A model generated the notes under the pieces. It ran no database searches and was not told where the DNA came from. It saw only the letters and a program-made list of their open reading frames with translations. Source: Salvelinus alpinus (Eukaryota > Chordata > Actinopteri > Salmoniformes > Salmonidae). From it: 64,000 nucleotides of DNA. A program made the position numbers and the translations under genes. The DNA lies in NCBI RefSeq assembly GCF_045679555.1, contig NC_092098.1, forward strand, positions 19,932,038 to 19,996,037. Direction: 5' to 3'. Below, in pieces: positions 10,951 through 32,603 of the stretch. Within the stretch, counting starts at the first letter, position 1; every line of letters starts with the position of its first letter.

Positions 10951-12616
10951 TTACACCAGTATTTTGGGGACCTTTTGTATTTCATTGACAAGATGTCATC
11001 TCTGGAGTAAAGATCCAAGAGCAATATGTTATCAGGTACACCAAGTTTCTTTCACCAAGCATGACACTGACACAGGCCATGATCATGTGGATGGAATCAC
11101 ACTGAAGATGGCCACTACGTGGAGACAATCTACAGATAGTGTGTGCGAGTCTTAGCACTTCTTGTTGTGAGGAGAGTGTGTGTGTGTGTTATACAGTTGA
11201 GGGGAGGGGAAATCCTATCTGACCAGGATCCGAGGTTTTTATGCCTTCATGGCCGAGGAGACGGTATCATAGAAGGTCATGAACCTGCTCTTCAGGTCCT
11301 CGAAGTAGGGCTTCATATCCCTATATGCCCCAATGTTGAACATCACACCAGTCATCATAAAGAATATTTGTTAGATCCATATACAACATGTTTACTAAGT
11401 ACATGTAAATGGTTATGTAATCCGACTGGATAGGAAACTTGTCATATAATTTGATATTTGCATTATCCTATTGACAATGAGACCAGAAGTAGCCACTTGT
11501 GGCTATCTGTCCACTGTGGCCTTTTAATATTTCTGGCTACTATGTGTGACCCATAAAGCCATCATATGGCCATTAGATCATTGCCTCTAAAACCCTAAGG
11601 CGTAAAAGAAACGCCTGAACTGCGTTTCTTCTTTCTGTTCCTGACGAGAGAAAAGGTTTTGGGTGAGATTCTCATCTGCACTGTTCAACCAATCCAGTAA
11701 ATGTGGAGGAGGAGTTAAGAAGGACTGTCGCCTTGTTAACAGTGAGGTATACGTTAACACCCAAAAGCAGAAGTCGTGTCACAAAACACATGAGAGCATC
11801 CGGTTATGTCCGACCCTGCTGAGGGTAATCCAACCCTATTGATTGTATAAACCTATTAGCCACTACACCATGTAGACTGGCTCCAGCCCCAGTTTGCTCT
11901 CAGTAAAACTGTGTGTGCGCGTGCGTGCGTGCCCAGTCATTGATGATGCCTCAGACAATGCGTGTGTGTGTGCAGTCATAGACTAGCTGGCACAGGACAT
12001 ACAGCTAGCTATACGTTCTCATAAGCAGTAAACTGGAGGCATGCTGTAACTCAGCCAGAACAGTGCATCCCTTATCACACATAGCAACATGTTGCAAACC
12101 TTGTCCCTCCTGTCCCATAAACAGTAATCTTTCCTTTTGGGTCAATGGGTTTTCTTTCTGGTGGATTGATGAGTACCGGCATACATTCAGTTGGCACATT
12201 CATTCTTTGCCATTTCAGTTCATGGTAGTCTCTCTTGATAGCCTAATTGAATAGCTGGCCAGTGTGCACACAATATTTATTTCCAGGGGCCACTGCCGAT
12301 AAGTTCATACAGTGGGGTCTGGAATTATGATATGAAATGAATATTACAAATACTGAGCTATATTGTATTCTATAAAATAAATGGAAATGTTTCTTTTATT
12401 TTACTACAATTGCCCAGAGAAAGAGATTTTGTTTAGCATTTTAGAAAAATGCTCAGTGTCGTAATCCTTTCAAGGTGAGGGTGCTGGAGTATTGAAAACA
12501 GGGGATCCAACCTTTTGACTGATAGATTTTTTAGATAATTTTTTTTTTACTTAAACAAAATCTCATTCTCTGAGCAATTGTATTAGTATTAAGAATATAA
12601 TTGTTCTATTTTTTTA
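10951..12616. other. Intergenic stretch with one weak exon-like segment
   Basis: No convincing gene is seen. On the minus strand 11314-11239 there is a short open segment ending in a stop after MKPYFEDLKSRFMTFYDTVS plus SAMKA, preceded by a possible AG acceptor. It has amphipathic-helix character but is not recognised. GT-rich microsatellites occur near 11169-11190 and 11910-11973. The rest has no visible structure. Confidence 0.4.
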
Positions 12617-13147
12617 GCATACCAAACATTAGGAACACCTTCCTAATATTGAGTTGCACCCTCCCACCCCTTTTGCCCTCAGAACAGCCTCAATACATGG
12701 GGGATGGACTCTACAAGGTGTTGAACGCGTTCCACAGGGATGCTGGCCCATGTTGACTCAAATGCTTCCCAAAATGAAGTTGGCTGGATGTCTTTTGGGT
12801 GGTGGACCATTCTTGATACACACAGGAAACTGTTGTGTGAAAAACCCTGCAGCATTGTAGTTCTTGACACAAACCGCTGTGCCTGGCACCTCCTACCATA
12901 CCCCGTTCAAAGGCACTTCAATATTTTGTCTTGCCCCTTCACACTCTGAATGGCACACAAACAATCCATGTCTCAATTGTCTCAAGGCTTAAAAATCCTT
13001 ATTTAACCTGTCTCCTCCCCTTCATCTACGCTGATTGAGGTGAATTTCACAGGTGACATCAGTAATGGATCATATCTTTCACCTGGATTTACCTGGTCAG
13101 TCTGTCATGGAAAGAGCAGATGTTCATAATGTTTTGTATACTCAGTA
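12617..13147. mobile_element. Non-autonomous Tc1-like element (MITE)
   Basis: The left end ACCAAACATTAGGAACACC (12620-12638) and right end GTTCATAATGTTTTGTATAC (13122-13141) are imperfect inverted copies. The body of about 530 bp contains ATTGAGTTGCACCC and AGGTGTTGAACGCGTTCCAC, which I recognise as a common fish repeat without coding capacity. The outermost bases on the left have drifted. Confidence 0.65.
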
Positions 13148-13635
13148 TTTGTATTCATTATTTTACTGTCTTTTTTGCTCATCTTTATCAAGGGATCCAA
13201 TCATTCTGGACCCCACTGAGTATGCTGGATCCTTTTCTATTTAATCTGTCCTGTGTGATTGGCCTATCCCACCCGTGTGTACTGTACCATGCAACATAGA
13301 TGTAAACTTCGCTTAAAACCCTGAGTCGGCACCACTGTGCTTTGCCACGGTCATAGTCTGTCTGACACACAGTATTGATTGGCTAAATAGGGACCATTAA
13401 TGTAATATGGTACTCCTCAGGGACCACTGACTAGATCTGAAACACTACTCTCATCCTTGGTGAATGGATGCTTCCTCTGTCTTCTTCTCATCTTGACCTT
13501 CTGCCTCTCGTTTCCCCTCACCACCTCCCAATACCCCCTGTACCCTCGGAGTTGTGTTGAATTGTACATGGGTCTAAACATGGTGATGAGGTGGAAACAT
13601 GGATATGTTTTCTTGGTATCACTGCTGTGTCATAG
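13148..13635. other. Intergenic stretch without recognised features
   Basis: Open frames here are short and lack family resemblance or splice structure. The stretch ends at the insertion site of the retroviral fossil. Confidence 0.4.
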
Positions 13636-13639
13636 GCCT

Positions 13640-16600
13640 TGAATAAGGTTAAACCAAGGCCTTATACCTTTTAAAGGGTAAATCAATTGTGTTATGATAA
13701 ACTGTAAGGTCTCCTCTTCAGGAGACCTATGTGTGTGTGTTAAAACCTGTTTTGAAAAGCCAACTGACATTTACTCCTGAGGTGCTGACTTGTTGCACCC
13801 TCGGCAACTACTGTGATTATTATTATTTGACTGGTCATTGCTGGTCATTTATGCTGGTCATTTATGAACATTTTGAACATCTTGGCCATGTTCTGTTATA
13901 ATCTCCACCCGGCACAGCCAGAAGAGGACTGGCCACCCCTCATAGCCTGGTTCCTCTCTAGGTTTCTTCCTAGGTTTTGGCCTTTCTAGGGAGTTTTTCC
14001 TAGCCACCGTGCTTCTACACCTGCATTGCTTGCTGTTTGGGGTTTTAGGCTGGGTTTCTGTACAGCACTTTGAGATATCAGCTAATGTAAGAAGGGCTTT
14101 ATAAATACATTTGATTTGATTTTGAGTGTTGTGGCCTTCAGACACTATCAGAAGGCGTCTACATTCAGACTCCTCCTGTCTGGATCCCACCGTGGTTATC
14201 TGTTTTCCCGAGGACACAAAGCTGCCACAGACCTGATGAAACCAGCCACCTGTCAGAAGATGCTTACACTCGTTCACATTGTTATGACTCTATACTTGTG
14301 ATGAAAGGTCAAGTTTCGTTCAAACCCACTTCTGAGTTTTTACTTGCTGATAAGATTGTTCCTGCTCTCAGTGGGAGGTTAGATTTATTAAAATGTTGTT
14401 GCTAGGGAAAGTTACGTAAGGGGGATTGGGGATGCTGTATGAGTTACAGGATGCCTTAGACATTTTGCAGAACTTGGGGAGGACTATCATATACTGTTAA
14501 ACTGTACTCTGCCTACAATTGTAATACTAAAAGGAGTATTTTAATACTTAAACAAAGAGTCTGTGTTTCCTTTCCATTACTAATGTATGTTTGATAATTA
14601 TATAGACCTGATCATTTGTTGAGAAATTGACCAACCGTCCTGTATCCCTGTAGCGCTGTCTTAGGCGTCTCACAGTATGGACATTGCAATTTATAGCCCT
14701 GGCCACAAAGCCCTGGCCTCTGCAGTCCTCATGCCTCTTTGCAGCATGACTAAGGGACGATCACGCAGATAAGCAGGGACCCTGGGCATCTTTCTTTTGG
14801 TGTTTTTCATAGTCAGTAGAAAGGCCTCTTTAGTATCCTAAGTTTTCATAACTGTGACCTTAATTGCCTACCGTCTGTAAGCTGTTAGTGTCTTAACGAC
14901 CGTTCCACAGGTGCATGTTCATTAATTGTTTATGGTTCATTGAACAAGCATGGGAAACAGTGTTTAAAACATTTACAATGAAGATCTGTGAAGTTATTTG
15001 GATTTTTACGAATTATCTTTGAAAGACAGGGTCCTGAAAAAGGGTTCAGTAGCTCCAGGCGATAATTCTTCTCCACCACCGACACCGGGTAGAATGTATC
15101 AAGAACTAGGAGAAATATGGAATGATGCCAAGACACAATCAACACCTCTCTATCCTAGAGTTACCACGGCAAAGGACCTCATGGCAGCTCAAAGAAAAGA
15201 AGGTGCAGAGAGAAATGGATAAAGTGTTGACAAAATCAGACGACATTGTGATGATGAAGACAGAGACAAAAGGATATGTGGAAGTAACTTAACAAAAGAA
15301 GAGAATAGGAGATAAGACGAGAGAGAGCGGAAAGTGAAGAAAGAGCAAGAAGTGAACAATACATAAGACAGAGGGAAGAAAAGAAGAGCAAGGAGAGAGA
15401 ACGTGAACAATTGAAAGAACATGAAAGTGGAGCTGAAATTGAAGAAGGCGAGTTTCCCGATAGTCTGAAGGAATCTCATGCACGTGCTGCTGGTTCACAG
15501 AGTATGCAGCAACAGCTGGATCGCTCGAGGGACGAACTCAGGCGCCTGTCACACCAGGTGAAAAGTGACATTGCAACGTTGCGGGGTGAATTTAAAAACA
15601 TGTAGCCCCAGACATCTTAGAGACTGCCGATGAAAAGGACTGAATGGATGAAGACACAGCCAGGTGAAGACGACCGTCCCGTGGGAACTTACCCTCTGGT
15701 GATAAAGACCTAACCATGGAGTTTTGGGGACTTGGACACAGCAGCGAAACAATTGCCCCACATCACTGCAGAGCCTGGAAAAAGATGAAGACTGAAGAAA
15801 AAGCAAGGAAGACTGGCCATGACACACAGCACAAGGCCCAGCTAGCCCAACTGGACAAAGGAAAAAACAACAATCTAATGGTGACTGTAACCCAAGCTGC
15901 CCTGCAGCAGCAGATATCCTCCACCACCTGCTACTCAGTTTCCTCCTCAACCATATGGGAACCTACAACAACCATACCTACCCACACTGAGACAACCACT
16001 GGTGTGCTGGTACTGCGTGTGGCAGGCCATATGAGAAACATGTGCCCTCACCAACCAGAGCAGCAGCAACACTGGCAGCAGAGGGGAAGAGGTCAATGGA
16101 AAGGAAATGCTGGCAGAGGGAACTTCCAAGGTGTTAGAGGTGGAAGACCAGTCTACACTGGACAGCCTCAACCTGTTTTCCCCAGACTCAACCCATGAAT
16201 GGTTGACAATATGGATGGCCCCAACAGCCTCCTGTGACAAACCAGGCGTTGTTCCCACCGCAGAATAATCAACAATAGGGATGCCCTGACCCCTTTCTCC
16301 AGTGTCACCAGTACATATTTCTGGATGGTACCAAAGAACCAATCATTACTATGAAGGTCAACGATCAAGAGGTACCATTTTTAATAGAGACTGGAGCTCA
16401 TACCTCCTGCATTGGATCAACAGGCCAACACCTCGGCCTGGGACTCACATTTAAGTCAATGAGGACGATGGGAGTCGCTGGGATATCTCAAAAGCTGTAC
16501 TGGACTGAAGATACAACAATTGACCTGGAGGAAGGTAATACTATTAAGGCTCCCTTTCAGAACTCTCCGGCCACTCCCGTTAGCCTACTGGATAGAGACA

Positions 16601-19294
16601 TTTTCCTGATCAAGTCCAACATGATTCAAAGGCCCAACCTGACCTTTATGATGAACCTCTTGAGCTCCCCGATGTTACCCTCTATGTTGATGGCTCTGCC
16701 TTTATCGATAATAGGGAGACTGTTAGGAAACATGCAGGGTTTGGTAAAGTCTGACTGGATAGGTCATTGTTGATTGAACAGCCCTTGCCCGAACATTGCT
16801 CAGCACAAGAAGCTGGGCTTCTAGTACGTACTGAAGCATGTAAATTAGGTAGTGGTTTGAAGGTTAACATTTATTCTGACGCTGCATACAACATTGGCAT
16901 TTGCCTGTCTTAGATAGGTGTTTGGAAAGGTAGGGACTTTGTTAATGCGTCTGGTACCCCTATTAAACACCGTTTATAGATAGAAGCCCTGCTTGAAGCT
17001 ATGTTGCTTCCTGCCAAGTTGGCTATTCTTAGGGTCCGTGCCCACACAGGCAACACTGACAGCGTTAGTTTGGGTAATGCAGCTGCTGATTCTGCTGCTA
17101 AGAATGCTGCTTCCCGCTGCCATACGCATGCTGTTCTGCTTGCCTCCCCGTGTACGTCTGAAATCACTGATCTGAACCAACACCAGGCTTCGGATGCACT
17201 TAATCACCCTTTGTGGGAGGCTAGAGGCTGCTCCAGAGACCCTGATGGCTTGTGGAGGCAATCACTCTCTAACAAACCAAACCACCTACACCCCCTCTAG
17301 TCTCCTCTGTGTGTCACGTGCCAAAGGGGGAGATGGTTAGACTAATATCTGACACCTGGTTTTGTCCAAATCTGAATTAAATTTGCAAAACACGTGTATA
17401 AATGTGCTACATGCATGCAATACAAGAAATATACGCCCCAGTATGGGTCCTTCCAGAGTCTTAGTCTAGGACCCGCCCTTATGTTTAGGGGTAGTAAGTA
17501 TGCCTCTAAGTTATATAATGTCCCCTCTGCTATTGAATGTCCTAAATATCCCATTCATCCACTGCCTTTGGCAATTGGAAATAACAAGATAGAACCTGTC
17601 TTGAATAATTTGAGACCTGTAACCAAACCCCAACTTTGTCTTTGTGGTAGAGGTGGTATTACCATGGGCCATTCAGACAACTGTAGGAGTTACGCGAGTG
17701 TGCCACCAACTACCGAACCCTCCCTTAATATGAATCATGCATTAACCTTCTCTGACTCTTTAACTGGAATACCCATATCCATTATAGGGTCTGGATTGGG
17801 GCTCCTAATGGGCTGATGTTGGTTTGCGGTGAAAATGGCTACCTACAATTGCCTAATGGGTGAGATGGTTGCTGTTATTTAGGCCAAACTCAAGTTCAAC
17901 CATACCCCTGCTGACCCTACTGGAGGCTAAGCGTATCTCCACAGTGCACCGCAGTAGCCGTGTGAAACAAGCAATGGCAAATAATGAACTGGCTGATGGC
18001 TTTTCTCTTAGCAATGGTGAGCTGTTTGGCTTGGCACTTTTCCCTGGTGTTGGGATTAAAGTACTAGGTGATTGGATTAACAACATCACCTATTCTATGC
18101 AGGCCCATATGAATTTGACTATAGCTGGTTTTGCCCTCCTTTCCACTGATGTTCAGAATCTTAAAGCTGTTTACAGCCAGGCATAGCCTGGCATTAAACT
18201 ACATCCTGGCTAAGGAGGGTGGATATTGCAGGGCCCTAAATTCTATTTCCCCCACTGAATGTGTTATGCTTCTCCCTGACTCCTCTGATAATATGACAGA
18301 GATTTTGAAAGAATTAACACAGTTGGCTGACACCTACACCCCCACAGGAGAAGACTCCTGGTTCCCGTTTGGGTGGTTGAAAGATAAACTAGGACATTTT
18401 GAATTGAAGTTGTTTTCCATTTTAGTCCCATTACTGGCCCCTGTGCTTGTTCTGCTGATTTGCATTTGTGCATTCTGTGCAGCTGGCAAATGTGCACTTC
18501 ATAAGGCTATGCCAGGCATGTTTATGCTTCATGTTCCTCATCCTCCAGACCCTTATTTCTATCCTCAATCTCCCGAGGATTGCTTGCAATCTAATACACC
18601 TTTTATGGATGATTCTTATAATTACTATGCTTGAGTTGCTTTGCTTTTGTTGAGGCCTTGTGGCTTCAAAGGGGGAATGAAGAGGGTTAAACCAAGGCCT
18701 TATACCTTTTAAAGGGTAAATAAAGGATGTTATGATAAACTGTAAAGTCTCCTCTTCAGGAGACCTCTGTCTGTGTGTTAAAACCTGTTTTGAGTGTTGT
18801 GACCTTCAGACACTATCAGAAGGCGTCTACATTCAGACTCCTCCTGTCAGGATCCCACCGTGGTTATCTGTTTTCCCGAGGACACAAAGCTGCCACAGAC
18901 CTGATGAAACCAGCCACCTGTCAGAAGAAGCTTACACTCGTTCACATTGTTATGACTCTATACTTGTGATGAAAGGTCAAGTTTCGTTCAAACCCACTTC
19001 TGAGTTTTTACTTGCTGATAAGATTGTTCCTGCTCTCAGTGGGAGGTTAGATTTATTAAAATGTTGTTGCTAGGGAGAGTTACGTAAGGGGGATTGGGGA
19101 TGCTGTATGAGTTACAGGATGTCTTAGACATTTTGCAGAACTTGGGGAGAACTATCATATACTGTTAAACTGTACTCTGCCTACAATTGTAATACTAAAA
19201 GGACTATTTTAGTTAAACAAAGAGTCTGTTTCCTTTCCGTTACTAATGTATGCTAATTATATAGACCTGATCATGTTGAAGAAATTGACCAACA
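13640..19294 (+). mobile_element. Endogenous retrovirus fossil, class I (gamma/epsilon-like), broken
   Basis: The two long terminal repeats lie at 13640-14636 and 18678-19294 and agree closely by eye (a few per cent different), which suggests a fairly recent insertion. The 5' copy is longer because a 364-bp non-LTR retroelement sits in it (13756-14119). The host target GCCT is duplicated on both sides (13636-13639, 19295-19298). A 4-bp duplication fits the gamma/epsilon group. Remaining parts in order are a gag-like region (about 14998-16200, with a charged central stretch and a nucleocapsid-like basic end), a protease-like segment (about 16350-16560), an RNase H-like segment (about 16660-17150) and an envelope-like region (about 17390-18634) with a membrane anchor near its end. 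Reverse transcriptase and integrase were not recognised. All coding parts are interrupted, with at least half a dozen breaks overall. Confidence 0.85.
13756..14119 (+). mobile_element. 5'-truncated non-LTR retroelement inside the 5' LTR
   Basis: The insert is flanked by TTTTGA on both sides (13750-13755 and 14120-14125) and ends with an ATTTGATT-type tail, as a LINE or SINE 3' end would. The second LTR lacks it, so it entered after the retrovirus. Its 3' part recurs at 8270-8410. The family name is not certain (L2-like tail is my best guess). Confidence 0.8.
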
Positions 19295-19298
19295 GCCT

Positions 19299-20139
19299 AT
19301 ACGTCCTGTCTTACCTTAGACTACTGTATAATGCTCCATGAACTGTATCTCATTGACCTTCCTCCCCTCTTCTTTCAGTGGTTAGGGGACAGAGGAGTGA
19401 TAAGACTGACTTCCAAGTACCAGGTTAGCCATAGCAATTTATTAGTTACAGTAAAACAGAAATGGTGTCTTCCTATTGTTGCAGTAATCTGAATGGTATT
19501 ATTAACTTCTAGTCAAAGTGAATCCTTGTTCTATTGCTGATGTGCATTAACGGACACCAATATAATAGTTTTGGCAACAAGCTATTTAATTTATTTCTTC
19601 AATTTGACTACCTTTATCCTCTCATTTTTACAATTTCTGTTGTGAGCCTTAGTAACTGTTTCATCATAAATTGTGCAAACCAACACCACAGCATAGCAGC
19701 AGAGATATCCAACAGGTAACTCGTAATTGTCAGCCAGGGATAAGGGAGGGGGTTTATTCAAGGGTTCTTAAAACAGTAAGACAACCCTCGTCTCTCCCTC
19801 ACAATATCACTGATAATTACCAGATTTACCTTCGTAACAGTTTTATCATAATTGTGCAAGTGTTTGCGTGACGTTTCCTATCCAATAACCTTGGAAAGGA
19901 AGTCATTTATTGAGACAAGCCATCAGTGTCTGTCCCATTGACAGTAAAAGAGGTCTGTCCCACTTGGAGAGAGCGCACATAAAAGGGCTCCCTCTAGAGG
20001 TTAAATGGGACTCCTGCAAGTTAATTATGCAGTGACAATCACAGATACTAATCTGTTAATCACAAACCTTGATGATATAATACCTTTTCTCCACATTTAC
20101 ACCTTAAATACAACTGAAATGAAGCAACACCACAAATCA
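19299..20139. other. Intergenic stretch between retroviral fossil and pafah1b2 3' end
   Basis: No gene, RNA or named repeat was recognised. Base composition is ordinary and AT-leaning. Confidence 0.4.
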
Positions 20140-21695
20140 TGTACATCCATGGTCCTTTATTGGAATGCGCCGTCTTTTCAGCATGTGACAATAAGCCAGA
20201 TATAGTGCACGGTTTGCACCAAATACAGATGCTCACTAATGGTCATTCTCTTACAAACACTACCACATTCGCAACACAAGGCCATCTATCCAAGCTTCAC
20301 ACACACATATATATGTATTATATACAAATGGGCCATTTCGAAACAGGTCATACAACCAATGCACAGACTCAAACATAAGTGACATACACACTTCTCACCT
20401 CCAGCTATGTTTAAGGTTTACTCACACACACACACACACGCTTATACAGAATGTAGATCAACATAGCGCAAGAAGAATACGTGTAGACGGTTATAACATG
20501 ACAGCAGTCGATGCTCAGCAAGAGGACCTCTAACCACTTCAGTTCAACTGCACCAGGAAACAAAACAGGGTTGAAAGGTCAAACACATGACATTCTCTGT
20601 GACCTGTGGTTGGTTTTTAGTGTAGTAGACTAGTAATTCAATCAATGTTGTGTGTCAATAGCTTTATCATGATGCTACTGTTTAAGTCGTCCTGCGACAA
20701 TATCATGTGTTAGGAGGCAGGTGGTAGTGTGGCCAGGGCTGGGTGGGGGTTCTGTATACTACACAACAAGACAAAATAAGGACAGAAATGAAGAGCGGCG
20801 AGAGAGTGAGCAGGAGAGAGAGAGAAAGTGCAGGGATTTTAGTTACACAGTTTTTTCTATGTGTAAGAGAGGCAGTGTCTGACAGTGTGTGTATGGCAGA
20901 AGGCCGTTACAGGAAGATAGCTTTGACTTCACTGCTGTGTGTGTGTCAAAGCAGAGAGAGGGGGAGGAGAGAAGATTTCCTAGCTGGTCCTCAGATGGCG
21001 ATTAAGAGCTTTTAAGAAGTCTGTTGGGGCATATGGAGCCAACTCAAACTGATTTCTGAGAGAGAATGCATAGGAGTGCTTATTACTGTGCAGCTAAGCT
21101 GTGACCGAGTAGGAAGCTACTTTACATTTCATAATGGCAAAACTGACATTTTACAGTCTACTACAGTGTCTGTGTGTTTTTTTGGGGGTCTATGCATGTG
21201 TGCCATTGGCCTCTCTATAATGCTTGTGCAGGTGTACTTCAGAAATGTCCCATCTCTCTCTCTATCCTCCCACTATCAGATCTCTCTGACCGCAAGTGCT
21301 ACTGTTGCTGCTACAGCATGTACGTATATCTCTCTGGAAGTTGTTGACTCTCTCCACACAGTCACCCCGCACACATGCACATGATCCCATGCACTCTCCC
21401 TCCTGCAGTTTCAGTTCCACTCACATGAGAGTGCCCATTCTCTCTGCTTGGCCCAGCCCCCTCATGTGAGTGACATATCTTGATCTGACCCCTTCCCAAG
21501 ACAGGAGCATGCCTCACCCCTGACTATCCCCCCTCCCCTGTTCCCAGTAGAGACTCCAGGTAGAAGTCGCCCCTAACCACAGATCTAGGACCAGACCCTG
21601 GAATAGTGGTTTGGGGAAACTTCCAGCTACTACCCAACAGAAGGAGTGAGTCAGTGAAGCATGTCCCTGGCTGTGTGGCCCCTGGGGTGTGGCCC
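20140..21695 (-). other. Probable 3' UTR of pafah1b2
   Basis: Downstream of the stop codon on the minus strand the first clear polyadenylation signal is AATAAA (TTTATT on + at 20156-20161), giving a 3' UTR of about 1.5 kb. It includes GA-rich and CA-rich stretches (about 20800-20960 and 20424-20440). No competing gene is visible. Confidence 0.5.
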
Positions 21696-30407
<8,712 letters not shown>

Positions 30408-30959
30408 CCTATCAGAGACACATCAGAGGAGTTAAATCACACACACAATTAAAATAATAGCCATGTCCTTTAATATGCCCTGAAGAATAACGTCATCTGG
30501 TAGGTTATTGTCAAGACAGTTGATGAGGCTAGCGACTAGCTTTCAGTCCCCCTGCTGTGCACAGAGCGAGTGCTGATGGAGGTGGAGATAACAGCGCCTG
30601 CTCACTAGGGAGGCCCCACACAGACAGCCAGGCCAGGCCAGGATGCAAGTATCTAATGACAACACCTTATATGCAGCCAAAGGGCTGGCATTGAGCACAA
30701 CAATATGAATCGACAACTGATAATAACTTTACAATCATGGGTTGTTGCTAAGTGCTAGCAATTCAGAAAGCTTAAATTGAGTTTGAATTGTGAAATCGTG
30801 GCAAATGCGCTTCATTTTCACAGCCCAAGCCAGACGACCAAGTAAGCACCAGTAATCACTGCGGACTGTCGCTGTTCTCTCTCCCGACCAACACACAAGG
30901 CACGCCCACTGGACAAGGGTCAGTCAGTCCGTGAAACCGCCAGTGCCCTACCCACTTAC

Positions 30960-31400
30960 CTGGAGGTCTCTGATGATGGTTAATTGTTGCCAATATAACC
31001 AGAATATTCCCTCGCACACGGAGGCTGCACGGCTCCGATGTGCGTGTGCGACCAATGATGGTTTGCTAACGGAGTGCTTCGGTGCGGATGCTGCGGTCGG
31101 GGCGGACGCTAGTTAGCTACTAGCTGGCTAGCAACTCACCCGTATACAATCAACTCCTTGTTTTCAGTCAATAAACAACTACGATATAGCTTATATGTTG
31201 TTCTAACTCTAACAAATATCTGCAAAATAAATGTATCAGAAATGATTCTAAATGTGAAATGTATGGGTCGAGTCAACCCAACCTCCCGCTCTTCAGCATG
31301 CAACGTTTCCTCTCCCCTCCCTCCTTTTCTCTCTCCAGTCTCAATGGTCCACTTCCGCTTTGGAATTGCCCATCGAGATAAGTCTTCTTCTTTGGTATAA
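30960..31400 (-). promoter_or_regulatory. Probable 5' exon and promoter of pafah1b2
   Basis: On the minus strand a donor site at 30960 (CAG then GTAAGTGGG) fits a non-coding first exon; its start is unknown. Upstream bases show CpG-containing patches, a GC box (GGGGCGG on + at 31098-31104) and GCGGAAGTG (ETS-type, minus, 31358-31350). No TATA box is evident. This is inference from motif content. Confidence 0.4.
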
Positions 31401-31594
31401 TGGCGTTTGCAACAATTACATGTGCATTCCCCCACCTACTGTACAGGGGGATAATAAGGATACCATTTAAAAAATAAATAATAATACATATTTTAAATTA
31501 AACAATCCATACTATCAGCAACGAAATGTTAATTATACTAAATCAGCCTGCTTTTCTGTTTTAAATCAGGTCCCTACACAGGCTCAGAAGGATC
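31401..31594. other. AT-rich gap
   Basis: Intergenic bases between the pafah1b2 promoter area and a LINE scrap; nothing further seen. Confidence 0.4.
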
Positions 31595-31795
31595 CTGTGA
31601 TGGCGGGACATTTCCTGGCGACAATAGTCGATGTTAAATGCTCTACAGCAAAGCTTTCTTAGTGTCCAACAAGCTTTCTCTACCCTTAACCTTGTTCTGA
31701 ACACCTCCAAAACAACGGCCACGTGGTTTGGTAAGAAGAATGCCCCTCTCCCCACAAGTTTGATTACTACCTCTGAGGGTTTGAGATGAGTCGTG
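31595..31795 (+). mobile_element. Fragment of a salmonid LINE reverse-transcriptase region
   Basis: The stretch CTTTCTTAGTGTCCAACAAG, CTTTCTCTACCCTTAACCTT, GTTCTGAACACCTCCAAAAC and GGTAAGAAGAATGCCCCTCT is part of a reverse transcriptase coding region that recurs widely in salmonid genomes (RSg-1/L2-like, as far as I recall). Only about 200 bp remain and the frame is not intact. Confidence 0.65.
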
Positions 31796-32603
31796 TATCT
31801 CCCATTGAAGCATGTTCCGCCTCTTGTGCTTTCATTTAATACTAGGTAGGTATCACATTTCAAATCATTAACTATTGACATGATTTCTGATCATTATTAT
31901 ATCAGTATCTTTATTAAGTGGGTTGGAATGTAAATTATAGATTGAAGATGATTTTCAGGTTTTAGTGTAATACAAAGAAATGTCCACCGAGTGGCAGCAG
32001 TCTCTGGCTGTATAGTGCACCCAATACAGTGCCAAACCTTTGCTTTAGTTGTTTTGAAAATAAACAATATGTTGTCCCAGAGACCTCATTAGGAACATTA
32101 TACCTAAATGTTGTCCCAGCGTGGGAGATCGTACCTTTATATTGGTTCTGGCGCTTGGGACATAATACCTTAATATTCTCCCAGGGACATCAAAGGCCTA
32201 ACTAGTGTGTGCATTGTTACTTCCTGCACATGCATGCGCAATTGAATGGAAATTACCGGGAGAAAAACAGATTTTGCCTGCGGGTAAAAGTAGGCCTGCA
32301 GCAGCAGTAGGAATACTTTACACGGAGTTTTGGTCAAACAAGTTTGACAAGACTGTACATCACCCGCCCTCCAGACTGGCAAAGGCAAAAAGTGTGTGAT
32401 GCTGCCTATTTATGACGCCGCCTACAGTCCTAGTGCGCACATCGTCTGTGGTTTCAGACACCCGAGTCCATAGCGCTAAGATTCTTTATCAAAAACCTGT
32501 TGAGGTAATCCTTGCATGACACTTAAAACTTTCCATTTTGGAGGTTTCTAGTAACTGTTTGACATTTTGTCAGTCTTTAAGGCCTGAGCAAACTGCCAAT
32601 CCG
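31796..32603. other. Upstream region of mpzl2
   Basis: The stretch up to the mpzl2 start holds no recognised repeat. The transcription start of mpzl2 must lie in its last few hundred bases, but no TATA box or other decisive motif was found. Confidence 0.35.

Noticed and set aside
17860-18634. Possible domesticated retroviral envelope gene (syncytin-like)
   Set aside because: The region lies between two LTRs of a clearly broken insertion and is itself interrupted; there is no sign of long-term preservation. Treated as a fossil.
20743-21015. 90-residue frame in the pafah1b2 3' UTR
   Set aside because: It is low-complexity GA-rich sequence without family motifs.
31561-31881. 106-residue minus-strand frame as a host gene
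   Set aside because: The underlying bases match a salmonid LINE reverse-transcriptase region on the other strand.
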